64,000 nucleotides of DNA, taken from positions 434,001 through 498,000 of the forward strand of contig NZ_JAVQHL010000001.1 in the NCBI RefSeq assembly GCF_032670585.1. Reading direction: 5' to 3'. The stretch comes from Ostreiculturibacter nitratireducens. Lineage in GTDB: Bacteria > Pseudomonadota > Alphaproteobacteria > Rhodobacterales > Rhodobacteraceae. Under the pieces are notes generated by a model, which made no database searches, was not told the DNA's origin, and saw only the letters and a program-made list of their open reading frames with translations. Position 1 is the stretch's first letter; every line of letters starts with the position of its first letter. Below, one piece after another: positions 42,322 through 51,245 of this stretch. Made by a program: the position numbers and the translations under genes.

Positions 42322-43041
42322 TCAGTCGTTGTCGCTCTCGGCCGCACCCGCATCGGCGCGCGAGGCGTCGGACGCGGGCACCGTGGTACGCATCGCATAT
42401 GCACTAAGAGCGGAGATCGTGGCCTTCGCAATCACGGGCGCGGGTGCCTTGTCAAAGGGTACGGCCGTCGCATCCTCGGCGCAGGAGATTGTCAGCTCGG
42501 CCTCTGCGACCGATGCCAGCTTTACCACGTCGCCGCCGACATCTCCATCGGCGGAAAGAACGACCGCCCCGCCCTGCCATTCCGCGCGAACCGAACGGCG
42601 AGCGGCCTTGGCGATGCCGCTGAGGAACGGCAGGATCAGCAGCGGACGGCTTACCGGGGCGCAGGAGATGCCCGGATCGCCCTGACCGGACTCGGCGATC
42701 TGCGTGAAGTCCGACAGCGCGGCTCCGAGCCAGATCGGGCAGATCGGGGCCACCCCGTTCGCCCGCCACGCGCCGTCGACCAAGACCGGGCGCATCGCGG
42801 ACCGGTCGAGACCGTCGACACGGTCGAGTTGGGCCAGAATCGCGGACGCACCGTCAATGCCCCGCGCACTCAGCCAACCGGCCGCGAAGCCGGCCTCTTC
42901 CGCGAGGCCCCAGCTCATGCCTGCTCCGCGCGCAGCCTTGAGGCACAGCGACTCCGTCTCGTTGCGCGAAAGCTGCACGGCACCGGCTGCGGGAGGGACT
43001 ACTGTTCCCGATACGGTCGGATCGTTCGGTTCCACCATCAT
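42322..43041 (-). CDS. DUF3726-type protein of unknown function
   Basis: 239 residues; the start at 43041 overlaps the stop of the upstream gene (ATGA). No signal peptide, membrane helix or nucleotide motif is visible. The N-terminal part (about 14-90) is helical and alanine-rich (LSRNETESLCLKAARGAGMSWGLAEEAGFAAGWL in pieces), resembling DUF3726 proteins of Rhodobacterales as far as I recognise it. It is the last gene of the ALDH-dipeptidase-BCCT-unknown operon and coupled to the preceding unknown gene, so the two products probably act together. Function not known. Confidence 0.65.
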   Translation of the reverse strand: MMVEPNDPTVSGTVVPPAAGAVQLSRNETESLCLKAARGAGMSWGLAEEAGFAAGWLSARGIDGASAILAQLDRVDGLDRSAMRPVLVDGAWRANGVAPICPIWLGAALSDFTQIAESGQGDPGISCAPVSRPLLILPFLSGIAKAARRSVRAEWQGGAVVLSADGDVGGDVVKLASVAEAELTISCAEDATAVPFDKAPAPVIAKATISALSAYAMRTTVPASDASRADAGAAESDND

Positions 43042-44711
43042 GCTGTACCGCCGTTGTTCATGTCTGAAGGATAGGGTTCCCCCTGGAACAGGCTGATCCG
43101 CACCCATTTGTCGGAACGCGGATCGAACCGGCTCGCGCCGAAGAAGGCGAGCTTGCAGCGCATCAGGTCGATGGGCAGCATGTCGTCCGCGATCAGGTTG
43201 TCCTGGACCTCGGCGTAGGGATGATCCTTGGCGATCTGGGCGCGGCGGACCATGTAGCGATGATCCGGATGTTCCAGCAGGAAGGCCGCAACGGGCTCGT
43301 TGGCGGGCCGCGACGCAAGCGCCGCGTCCAGTTCAACCGCGAGGCGCGCGATGCAGAGCGGCATTTCGAGTTCCGCGCCACTTTCGTCGAAGCGGTTCCC
43401 CAGCCGAGGTTCCAGCTTCTCTTCGGAGACATACCAGAAGCGCGCCGCGTTCTCGGGGGCCGTGAAATCGATCGAAAGCGCCCAGCCGAAGTGGTCGGAG
43501 AGAACGGCGCGAAGCGCGCCAACCTTCATCGCGCCATCGAGCCGGAAGGCCGATGCCTCATCCGCGCTCATGCAGTCCGCGAGATCGTCCACGAGATCGC
43601 CATGCGGTTCGAGAAGGAGCGCGAAAAGCGCCTCCTGCCCCTCCAGCGACAGATCCTCACCCCAGCGCCAGAGCGCGTCCCAGGGCAGGGCCTCGCCTGC
43701 CGGCCAGTCGGCGGTCCGCTCAGCGACCAGCCTCAGATCACGGCGCAGGTCGGCGAGCTTCGCGATCTGGATCGGGTGCTCGGACCGCCACAGCGACGCG
43801 TTTTCGTCGGCCGCCGCAAGGGCGTCGCGGAAGCACGCGACGGCCTCGGGCGTCGCCTCGGGCAAGGCCCGCACCCGCGCAAGCGCCACTTCGCGCGCCT
43901 GCGCCCAGTTGTTCAGGAGAACCGGATGGCGGACCAGGAACGGCGCCATGCCGAGGCCCGTGGAGTTGCCGACACCGAGGTCGCGCTTGATCTCCGGGTC
44001 GAGAGTGACAGCCGCGGATCCGCCCTTGGCAGCCGCGAGGTGTTCCGCGAGGTCCACCGTGAAGGCGCGGGTCAGCCAGACGGAAAGCATCTCCGCCTGG
44101 AACGGGCCGGAAAGCTCTGCCCGGCCGGCGATCGCGTCGCGATCGGCCGCCCCGAACTTGCCGGAGCCATAGACAGCAGTCGTGCGCATCAGGTATCCGA
44201 CGGCGTCGACCTCCTCCCTGTTCGGCTGGCGGCCGGCGGCGAGGCTGTCGACGACGTGGTTGAACAGACGGACAGAACGGTTCGCGCGGCTCAGTGACAG
44301 TTCGGTCGGGCCGATGCGGCCCGCTTCCTGCAGGGGCACATTGGCCTGCAGGCGATCGAGGTCGGCCACGGTGGGCTCGCCGTCGAACAGCGCGAAGGTC
44401 GCATCCCAGGCGGTCGCGATCACCCGGTCCGAACGCATTTCGTCCGGAAGGTCGTGCGCGAAGGCGACGAGGCAATAGGTCCGGTCCGGTCCGGTGGCGC
44501 GGTAGACGGCGCGCCCGACACCGTTTGCATCGACCTCCCACACGGGACGGTCGAACCGCCATCCTTCGTTCCGCACGCGCCGAAGCAGCACTCGGAGGAA
44601 CGAAAGCCGCGTCGGATGGGCGCTACCCATTCGGGCAAGCCGCATCACTTCGGACGGCGGCCGGAGCGGCAGCGCGGCCTTTCGGTCGGGATGAGGGAGC
44701 GGTCTATCCAT
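43038..44711 (-). CDS. Conserved protein of unknown function, 557 aa
   Basis: 557 residues, ATG at 44711 with GAGGAC upstream. I do not recognise a family of known function. It is soluble by eye, rich in Ala, Arg and Asp, with a conserved-looking start (SEVMRLARMGSAHPTRLSFLRVLLRR). It ends in KWVRISLFQGEPYPSDMN. No signal peptide and no obvious catalytic signature are seen. It lies between the BCCT carrier and the coupled DUF3726 gene. A metabolic role in the same pathway as ALDH and the carrier is inferred from the operon only. Confidence 0.7.
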   Translation of the reverse strand: MDRPLPHPDRKAALPLRPPSEVMRLARMGSAHPTRLSFLRVLLRRVRNEGWRFDRPVWEVDANGVGRAVYRATGPDRTYCLVAFAHDLPDEMRSDRVIATAWDATFALFDGEPTVADLDRLQANVPLQEAGRIGPTELSLSRANRSVRLFNHVVDSLAAGRQPNREEVDAVGYLMRTTAVYGSGKFGAADRDAIAGRAELSGPFQAEMLSVWLTRAFTVDLAEHLAAAKGGSAAVTLDPEIKRDLGVGNSTGLGMAPFLVRHPVLLNNWAQAREVALARVRALPEATPEAVACFRDALAAADENASLWRSEHPIQIAKLADLRRDLRLVAERTADWPAGEALPWDALWRWGEDLSLEGQEALFALLLEPHGDLVDDLADCMSADEASAFRLDGAMKVGALRAVLSDHFGWALSIDFTAPENAARFWYVSEEKLEPRLGNRFDESGAELEMPLCIARLAVELDAALASRPANEPVAAFLLEHPDHRYMVRRAQIAKDHPYAEVQDNLIADDMLPIDLMRCKLAFFGASRFDPRSDKWVRISLFQGEPYPSDMNNGGTA

Positions 44712-44733
44712 GACGTCCTCGCTGTTTGGAAAC

Positions 44734-44760
44734 GGGACGGGCGGAAAATCCGCCCGTCCC
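44734..44760. terminator. Perfect 12-bp hairpin after the BCCT gene
   Basis: GGGACGGGCGGA pairs perfectly with TCCGCCCGTCCC around a three-base AAA loop, in the 58-base gap between the BCCT stop and the next gene of the same operon. On the minus strand only GTTTCC follows, so it may be a leaky terminator or an mRNA stability element. Confidence 0.55.
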
Positions 44761-44769
44761 CGGATTTCA

Positions 44770-46317
44770 TTACTTGCGCCCCAGCGCCAGCGTGATGCGC
44801 AGCGCATCCCAGAGCGAGGGCAGCAGCACCAGCGACACCGGAACGGCGGTGACCACGATGAAGCTTTGCAGCTTGCCGACGCCACCGGAGCCGGTGGAGA
44901 TCAGGATGAGCGCCATGACGCCCATGGCAATCCCCCAGAAGGCGCGCAGCGCGGCCGACGGGTTGTCGTCGCTCATCGAGGTCGCGATGACGTAGCTCAT
45001 CGAGTCGCTCGTGGTGGCAACGAAGATCATCGTCAGCACGAGGAACAGGCTCGACAGGATGAAGCCCATCGGCATGGCCTGCGTGATCGCCAGAAGCCCG
45101 GCCGGCAGGTTGAACCCTTCGAACGGACCCGAGATGACGCCCGGCGTCACCTGTTCCAGCGCGATGCCGGTGCCGCCGATGATCGTGAACCAGAAGTTGG
45201 TGATGATCGGGGCGGCGATGGACAGCATCAGAATGATGGAGCGGATCGAACGGCCGCGGCTGACGCGCGCGATGAAGATCGCCATCAGCGGACCATAGCC
45301 GAGGAACCAGCCCCAGAAGAACACGGTCCACCAGCCAAGCCAGCCCGGCGCGCCGAACATGCCCGCGTCACCCCGATACATCGACATGTCGAAGAAGTTC
45401 GAAAGGTAGACGCCAAGGCCGCCCGCGAAGCCATCGAAGATGAAGAACGTCGGCCCGGCGACGAGCATGAAGGCGAGAAGCACGAAGGCCAGGATCACGT
45501 TCAGCTTCGACAGAAGCTGGATCCCCCGCGACAGGCCGGAGATCGCCGAAACGGTGTAGAGGCTGACCAGGGCCAGGATCACGATGGTCTGCGTGGCGAA
45601 GCTGTCCGGGATGCCGAACAGCGCGTTCAGCCCGTAGGACATCTGGAGACCGAGGAATCCGATCGGGCCGACGGTTCCGGCGACCACGGCAATGATGCAG
45701 GAGGCGTCCGCGATGAGGCCGATCGGCCCGTCGATCGCCTTGTCGCCGAAGACCGGGTAGAGCAGCGTCCGCGGAGCGAGCGGCAGACCCTTGTCATAGT
45801 GGTAGTGCATCAGCATCACGGTCGTGAGCGAGCCGAGGATCGCCCAGGCGAGGAAACCCCAGTGCAGATAGCTCTGCGCCAGCGCGGCGTGGGCGCGCGC
45901 CTCCGGGTCCGCGCTCAGATCGCCGAAGAGCGGCGGCGTCGAAAGGTAATGCGCGATCGGTTCGCCCGCCGCCCAGAACACGCCGCCGCCGGCAAGCAGC
46001 GTGCACATGATCATCGAACCCCACTGGAACGTCGTGAACTCCGGCCGCTCGAGCTGACCGAGGCGGGTGCGGCTGCCCGGCAGGACGCACAACACGATGC
46101 CGATCACGAAGGTGGCCAGCAGCAGGACCTGCCAGTAAAGGCCGAAATAGGTGGCCGAAACGTTGAAGCCCCAGTCGACGATCGACGACAGCGCATCGAT
46201 GTCGATCAGTGCCAACGCGCAGAACAGCAGGATGAACCCGCCTGTGATCGCGAACAGCGGCTTGTCCACCCGGCCGAGACCGCCGGCAGTTCCGCGCCCT
46301 TGTGTCGTATCGCTCAT
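44770..46317 (-). CDS. BCCT-family betaine/carnitine/choline transporter
   Basis: 515 residues with 12 membrane segments; inner-membrane, ion- or exchange-driven. The signature tryptophan-rich segment WTVFFWGWFLGYGPLMAIFIARVSRGRS is near 320-347. BCCT carriers move zwitterions with a quaternary ammonium or sulfonium group. No long C-terminal regulatory tail is present, which suggests a nutrient carrier rather than an osmosensor. It is encoded between the M19 homologue and the 557-residue unknown protein. Confidence 0.92.
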   Translation of the reverse strand: MSDTTQGRGTAGGLGRVDKPLFAITGGFILLFCALALIDIDALSSIVDWGFNVSATYFGLYWQVLLLATFVIGIVLCVLPGSRTRLGQLERPEFTTFQWGSMIMCTLLAGGGVFWAAGEPIAHYLSTPPLFGDLSADPEARAHAALAQSYLHWGFLAWAILGSLTTVMLMHYHYDKGLPLAPRTLLYPVFGDKAIDGPIGLIADASCIIAVVAGTVGPIGFLGLQMSYGLNALFGIPDSFATQTIVILALVSLYTVSAISGLSRGIQLLSKLNVILAFVLLAFMLVAGPTFFIFDGFAGGLGVYLSNFFDMSMYRGDAGMFGAPGWLGWWTVFFWGWFLGYGPLMAIFIARVSRGRSIRSIILMLSIAAPIITNFWFTIIGGTGIALEQVTPGVISGPFEGFNLPAGLLAITQAMPMGFILSSLFLVLTMIFVATTSDSMSYVIATSMSDDNPSAALRAFWGIAMGVMALILISTGSGGVGKLQSFIVVTAVPVSLVLLPSLWDALRITLALGRK

Positions 46318-46362
46318 CTCATTTCCCCTCTGAACGATCGAAGTCCATGTGCCCGAACTTTT

Positions 46363-47376
46363 CTATTTCATGGCACGCCGAAGCTCTTGCCCCGCAGCCG
46401 TCGCGGGACCGAAGCTATTCTCGAAAAAGCGCAGCCAGTTGCCGCCCATGAGGCCATCGACCTCGGACGCGCTCATCCCCGTCGCGCGCAGGCCCTCGGC
46501 GATCCGGCCGAAATCGCGGTTGTCGTGGAACCAGGTCGGCATGGGCGGGAAGCCCGGCGCGTCCGCGCTGCCCTCGCCGTAGTCGATCGACTTGGTCCAG
46601 CGCCCCACGCGCATCCATTCCACGATGCTGTCGGGCTGGTCCTGGCACAGGTCGGTGCCGATGCCGAGCCGGTCGACGCCCATCAGGTCGGCCGTTCGGG
46701 CGATCATCTCGCAGAAGTCCTCGAGCGTGCAGGCGCTGCCGCCGCGCAGGTGGTGCGGGTAGATCGAAAAGCCAAGCATGCCGCCGCTTTCGGCCAGCGC
46801 GCGCAGCACCGTTTCGGACTTGTTGCGCAGCGCGGGGTGCCAGCTTGCCGGGTTGGCATGGGTGATCGCGATCGGCCGGGTCGAATGCTCGATCGCCTGA
46901 AGGGTCGAGCGTTCGCCGGAATGGCTCATGTCCACGACGAGGCCGACGCGGTTCATCTCGGCAACGACCTGCCGTCCCATGCGAGTGAGCCCCGTGTCCT
47001 CGGACTCGTAGCAGCCCGTCGCGAGGAGAGACTGGTTGTTGTAGGTCAGCTGCATGAACCGCAGACCCAGCGTGTGCAGCACCTCGACGAGGCCGATGTC
47101 GTCTTCCATGCAGGACGGGTTCTGCGAGCCGAAGAAGATCGCCGTCCGCCCGGTCTGGCGCGCCAGCGTCACGTCGGCGGCCGTCCGGCCCTGAAAGATC
47201 AGGTCCGGAAAGCGCTCGAACCAACGGTTCCAGCGCTCGATGTTCAGCACCGTCTCACGGAAGCTCTCGTGGTAAGTGATGGTCACATGGACCGCATCGA
47301 CACTGCCCTCGCGCATCTGGCGGAAGATCTTTTCCGACCAGTTGGCATATTGCAGACCGTCGATCGTGACGCTCAT
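46363..47376 (-). CDS. M19 (renal dipeptidase-like) family protein with altered metal site
   Basis: 337 residues, start overlapping the ALDH stop by four bases. The fold is that of M19: VVDMSHSGERS and ITHANPAS keep the two late histidines, and GIGTDLCQD keeps the late Asp. The N-terminal DGHxD motif is DGLQY (residues 6-10), so the first His and Asp ligands are missing. The bridging Glu region reads FFGSQNPS, with Gln instead. No signal peptide is present. It is therefore a cytosolic M19 relative with at most one canonical metal site; dipeptidase activity is doubtful. Confidence 0.82.
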   Translation of the reverse strand: MSVTIDGLQYANWSEKIFRQMREGSVDAVHVTITYHESFRETVLNIERWNRWFERFPDLIFQGRTAADVTLARQTGRTAIFFGSQNPSCMEDDIGLVEVLHTLGLRFMQLTYNNQSLLATGCYESEDTGLTRMGRQVVAEMNRVGLVVDMSHSGERSTLQAIEHSTRPIAITHANPASWHPALRNKSETVLRALAESGGMLGFSIYPHHLRGGSACTLEDFCEMIARTADLMGVDRLGIGTDLCQDQPDSIVEWMRVGRWTKSIDYGEGSADAPGFPPMPTWFHDNRDFGRIAEGLRATGMSASEVDGLMGGNWLRFFENSFGPATAAGQELRRAMK

Positions 47377-48824
47377 TCCGGGGCTCCAGCCGCAACATAG
47401 GCGGTCTTCACGGTGGTGTAGAACTCGGCGGCATAACGCCCCTGCTCGCGCGGCCCGAAGGACGAGGCGCCGCGGCCTCCGAACGGCACGTGGTAGTCGG
47501 TGCCGGCGGTGGGCAGGTTCACCATCACGCAGCCAGCGCGCATGTTGGCGCGGAAGTGCGACGCCCTCGACAGCGAGCGCGTCATGATGCCTGCTGTCAG
47601 GCCAAACTCGCTGTCGTTTGCGATTGAAAGGGCTTCGGCGTAGCTCCCGGCCTTGATGACGCAGGTGATCGGCGCGAACATTTCCTCGCGGTTGATCCGC
47701 ATGTCGTTGCGGGTTCCGACGAAGACCGCGGGCGACATGAAGTAGCCCTCGGTCGACCGGTTCAGCCGCTCACCGCCACAGAGAAGCTCGGCACCCTCGG
47801 CCTTGCCAGCCTGGACATAGTCGAGGTTCTGCGAAAGCTGGGTGTCGCTGACGACCGGGCCGATCTGCGTCCCGTCCTCGAGAGCGTGGCCGACCTTCAG
47901 CGCCTTCGCGGCCGCGACGAGCTTCTCCACGAACGCGTCGTGGATCTTTTCGTGCACGATGAGCCGGCTCGCAGCGGTGCATTTCTGCCCCGTGCCGCCA
48001 AAGGCCGCGTTTGTTGCATGGGCGACCGCGAGCTCGAGATCGGCGTCGTCCATGACGAGCATCGGGTTCTTCGACCCCATTTCCATCTGGACCTTGGTCA
48101 TGTTGGCGACCGCAGCCGCCGCGATCCCGCGCCCGACCGGGACGGAGCCGGTGAAGCTGATCGCGTCGACGCCCGCGCTTTCAACCAGGCGCTGGCCGAC
48201 CGCACGACCGGGGCCGGTGACGAGGTTGAAGACACCTGCCGGAATATCCTGCTTGGCGATGATCTCGGTCAGGGCGACGGCCGAGGCCGGCGTCAGGTTC
48301 GCGGGTTTCCAGACCACGGCGTTGCCGAAGGCAAGCGCCGGCGCGATCTTCCATGCGGGCGTCGCCACAGGGAAGTTCCAGGGGCTGACGATGGCGACGA
48401 CGCCGACCGGTTCGCGGCGGACGTCGATCTCGATCCCCGGGCGCACGCTTTCGGCAAGGTCGCCGTGCAGGCGCAGCGCCTCGGCGGCGAAGTAGGTGAA
48501 GAACTGACCGGCGCGGTAGACCTCGCCCTTGCCCTCCGCGAGCGGCTTGCCCTCTTCGCGCGAAACAATGCGGCCGATTTCTTCGGCGCGGGCCATCAGT
48601 TCGTTGCCGATCGCCATGAGCACGTCGTGCCGCTTCTGCACGCCGGCCGCCCACCAAAGCGGCTGGGCCTTGCGGGCGGCGGCGAGGGCCTCGTCCAGCT
48701 GATCCCCGGTGGCCTGGCCGTAACGGCCGATCACGTCGGATATGTCCGAAGGATTGATGTTGTCGATCTCGGAGCCGCCGGCAAGCCAGCGCCCGTCAAT
48801 GTAGATCCCTGTAGGGTTCGTCAT
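47373..48824 (-). CDS. NAD(P)-dependent aldehyde dehydrogenase
   Basis: 483 residues, ATG at 48824 with GAGGTGG upstream (an in-frame start at 48842 is less likely). Catalytic C282 in GGTGQKCTAASR, general base E248 in QMEMGSKNP, and the cofactor loop FTGSVPVGRGI. It resembles semialdehyde- and alpha-ketoglutaric-semialdehyde-type dehydrogenases in length and motifs. First gene of the minus-strand operon and divergent from the LysR gene at 48915, which probably controls it. The aldehyde is unknown. Confidence 0.92.
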   Translation of the reverse strand: MTNPTGIYIDGRWLAGGSEIDNINPSDISDVIGRYGQATGDQLDEALAAARKAQPLWWAAGVQKRHDVLMAIGNELMARAEEIGRIVSREEGKPLAEGKGEVYRAGQFFTYFAAEALRLHGDLAESVRPGIEIDVRREPVGVVAIVSPWNFPVATPAWKIAPALAFGNAVVWKPANLTPASAVALTEIIAKQDIPAGVFNLVTGPGRAVGQRLVESAGVDAISFTGSVPVGRGIAAAAVANMTKVQMEMGSKNPMLVMDDADLELAVAHATNAAFGGTGQKCTAASRLIVHEKIHDAFVEKLVAAAKALKVGHALEDGTQIGPVVSDTQLSQNLDYVQAGKAEGAELLCGGERLNRSTEGYFMSPAVFVGTRNDMRINREEMFAPITCVIKAGSYAEALSIANDSEFGLTAGIMTRSLSRASHFRANMRAGCVMVNLPTAGTDYHVPFGGRGASSFGPREQGRYAAEFYTTVKTAYVAAGAPE

Positions 48825-48880
48825 AACCACCTCGCTTCGCATTCTACTGTGCTAGACGAAGGCCAGAATTTAAGGCAATC

Positions 48881-48914
48881 TTGAAATTCTCAACTTGAAT
48901 TCAGGATTTCTGAA
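48881..48914. promoter_or_regulatory. Tandem inverted repeats in the ALDH/LysR divergent gap
   Basis: TTGA-N5-TCAA at 48881-48893 (T-N11-A form) is followed by TTCAG-N5-CTGAA at 48900-48914, which directly abuts the LysR ATG. Both are perfect. Two adjacent sites on the same DNA face are typical of LysR recognition and activation sites and would control both the ALDH operon and lysR itself. Confidence 0.65.
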
Positions 48915-49775
48915 ATGGCCATCAAGCTGGAAATGCTCCGTGTCTTTCGCGCCGTGGCCGAGAAGGGAAGCCTCTCTGGCGCTTCGGATATCCTGGGGCG
49001 GACACCTTCGGCGGTGTCGATGATGCTTTCCCAGCTTGAGGAACATCTTGGCGCCCCCCTCTTCGAGACAGAGAGGAAGAACCGCCTGACCCCCCTCGGA
49101 CAACTCGTTCTGGAAGAGAGCAGCCGCGCCACGGACGCCTACGAACGCAGTGTCGACGCGATCCGGCGGCACGCGCAATCGATCGCCGGGACGGTGAGGA
49201 TCGCGGCCGTCCCTTCGGCGACGATCGCCATTCTGCCAAACGTGGTGTCCGCGTTCCGAGTGAAGCGTCCGGAGGTCCGGCTGGAAATCAGCGACGTCGA
49301 CAGCGAGTTCGTCCGCCGCCGCGTCATGTTGGACGAGGCCGACATCGGCATCGTATCCGCGGCGCCGGACGACACGTCCGGCGGCACGGTCATACTGGAG
49401 GACGATCTCGGCATCGTCTGCCGGTCCGATGGCAAGATCGCCGCCAAAGTCACTGATGGTGCGGCGGTTTCCTGGAATCTGATGGAGCTTGAGCCGCTGA
49501 TCGCGAACCCGCTCTGCAACCTCGTCACGCACCCGAGGGTCTCGGCACTGCTGATGGAGTGCAATCTGGAGGCGCGGAACACGATGGCGCTGCTGTCTTT
49601 GGTGAGGGCCGGACTGGGCGCGACGATCCTGCCGAGGAGCGCCCTGCAGGATCGGCTGGGTGACCTGTCCTTCATCGTGCCCCGTGATCCGGGGACACGG
49701 CGGGAATTGCGCAAGATCTCCCGCGCCGACAGTCTCCTGAGTCCGGCGGCGCAGGCGTTCTGGGCGGCACTCTAG
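48915..49775 (+). CDS. LysR-family regulator of the ALDH/BCCT operon
   Basis: 286 residues. Helix-turn-helix at about 3-62 (GSLSGASDILGRTPSAVSMMLSQLEEHLG), effector domain at about 88-280. Divergent from the ALDH operon and convergent with the MmgE/PrpD gene, which ends the second catabolic operon. Its position between the two operons suggests that it couples them. The inducer is unknown, presumably the imported substrate or a CoA intermediate. Confidence 0.87.
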   Translation: MAIKLEMLRVFRAVAEKGSLSGASDILGRTPSAVSMMLSQLEEHLGAPLFETERKNRLTPLGQLVLEESSRATDAYERSVDAIRRHAQSIAGTVRIAAVPSATIAILPNVVSAFRVKRPEVRLEISDVDSEFVRRRVMLDEADIGIVSAAPDDTSGGTVILEDDLGIVCRSDGKIAAKVTDGAAVSWNLMELEPLIANPLCNLVTHPRVSALLMECNLEARNTMALLSLVRAGLGATILPRSALQDRLGDLSFIVPRDPGTRRELRKISRADSLLSPAAQAFWAAL

Positions 49776-49871
49776 CCCGCCGGGGACGACAAGGGACAAC
49801 GTGCGCCGTCATCACCGAGGCGCTTGCCGGGCGCGAAGGACTGCTCCTCCGTCGCGGCCGGGGACACCCAG

Positions 49872-51218
49872 TCAGTCGCCTTCGAGAAGAGGCTCGAACA
49901 CGTCGGAAAGAAGGGAGGCCACCCCCCGATCCGCTCCGGACGAAATGCCAAGGCCAAGGACCGCAGCCTCCAGGCGGCCACTGCGTTCGGCGCCAAGAAC
50001 GGGTTCCGCCAGCCCGCGGTATTTCTCCACCATCTCCTCGGCCGGAAGCGGAGCCTCGGGGTCGCCCCGCGCTTCGGTCACGCCCGAGGCAAGACGGCGG
50101 CCGTCCTTGAGCACCAGCGTGACCTCGGCCAGCCGACGCGCCGGGAACGCGGCGTTGAAGTCGTCCCGCTCGGTGAAGACCATTCCTTCCGACAGGCGCA
50201 GGATCTCGGGATCGGAGAATGCCGCTTCCGAAACCTCCTCGGTTCCGACGCGCCCGCGTACCATGCCCGCGGCCGTCGGGAAGGAGGTGGAATACTGCGC
50301 CTCCTCCGTCGTCTTCGGACTGCGGCAGGCGAGACGGACGGACTGGTGGAACGTCTCGACCTCGATGCGCTCGACCTGATCGGAACTCAGCCCGTGCGCG
50401 GCGCGCAGGTTGAGGACTGCCTGCAAGGGCGGCTGGGCCCAACGGCAGACGGGGAAGCACTTGATGTACTGCTCCATCACCCGCCAGGTGCTGCCGAGAT
50501 CGCCCCACAGGTCGGCGACGTCGGGCGCCTCCACCGTGATCGCGGGCGCGCCGGTGAACCCCGAGGCGGCGAGATAGGCGGCCGAGACCCCGGCCATCGC
50601 CCCCCAACCAGAGCCGTCCTTGACCATGGTCGGATAGTCGATGCAGCGCATCATCTGGCTACGCGGCCCGTGATACTCCGCGATGCCGATCGCCTCCCGC
50701 GTGGCCGCTTCGCCGAGACCAAGGGTGCGAGCGCCAAGCGCGGCGGCGGCAATCGCCACCCAGGCGCCGGAGGTGTGATAATCGCAGGCCGTCCGGTGGA
50801 GCGCGATGCCGGCGCGCGTGGCGACCTCGTATCCGATCGCCATCTGGGTCAGGAACTCGCGCTCGTCACTCAGCCCCTCGGCGTCGAAATAGGCAAGCAC
50901 CGAGGGCAGGACGCCGCAGCCTGCATGGCCCTTGGTGAGCTTGTGACCGTCATGCCCATCCATCGAGTCGATGGAAATGCCGCCTGCCAGCGCCGCCCCC
51001 GCCGGACTGACAGCGCGCCCGTCGAACATGAGGCGCGTCCGGCGGCTCCCCGGTCCGAACATCCCCGCCGCGTGATCACGGATGATGCGCGACATGTCGG
51101 TGGTGGTCCCGGCGGCCGCCACACCGATCAGGTCCAGCAGCAGATACCGCGTGCGTTCGATAACCGGTTCGGGGATGTCCCCGAAACGGAGGCCGTGCAG
51201 AAAGTCATTGAATTTCAT
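49872..51218 (-). CDS. MmgE/PrpD family protein
   Basis: 448 residues, ATG at 51218 with GAGGTC upstream. The family includes 2-methylcitrate dehydratase, cis-aconitate decarboxylase and iminodisuccinate epimerase. The typical GHDGHKLTKGHAGCGVLP and FKCFPVCRW-like (IKCFPVCRWAQPPL) segments are present. It is the last gene of the nitrilase-ACAD-ligase-MttB-crotonase operon; no methylcitrate synthase is near, so a methylcitrate role is unlikely. The reaction is probably a dehydration, decarboxylation or epimerisation late in the pathway. Confidence 0.87.
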   Translation of the reverse strand: MKFNDFLHGLRFGDIPEPVIERTRYLLLDLIGVAAAGTTTDMSRIIRDHAAGMFGPGSRRTRLMFDGRAVSPAGAALAGGISIDSMDGHDGHKLTKGHAGCGVLPSVLAYFDAEGLSDEREFLTQMAIGYEVATRAGIALHRTACDYHTSGAWVAIAAAALGARTLGLGEAATREAIGIAEYHGPRSQMMRCIDYPTMVKDGSGWGAMAGVSAAYLAASGFTGAPAITVEAPDVADLWGDLGSTWRVMEQYIKCFPVCRWAQPPLQAVLNLRAAHGLSSDQVERIEVETFHQSVRLACRSPKTTEEAQYSTSFPTAAGMVRGRVGTEEVSEAAFSDPEILRLSEGMVFTERDDFNAAFPARRLAEVTLVLKDGRRLASGVTEARGDPEAPLPAEEMVEKYRGLAEPVLGAERSGRLEAAVLGLGISSGADRGVASLLSDVFEPLLEGD

Positions 51219-51245
51219 GGCAGACCTCAAGCTGCGTTGCGCAAA

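Noticed and set aside
44710..47400. Very long open frame on the + strand (896 codons) opposite the BCCT and M19 genes
   Set aside because: It is Arg/His/Asp-rich with no recognisable domain and lies exactly antisense to well-identified genes; such frames arise from the high-GC third-position bias.
49872..51218. 2-methylcitrate dehydratase PrpD of propionate metabolism
   Set aside because: No prpB, prpC or regulator PrpR nearby; the operon is of another type.
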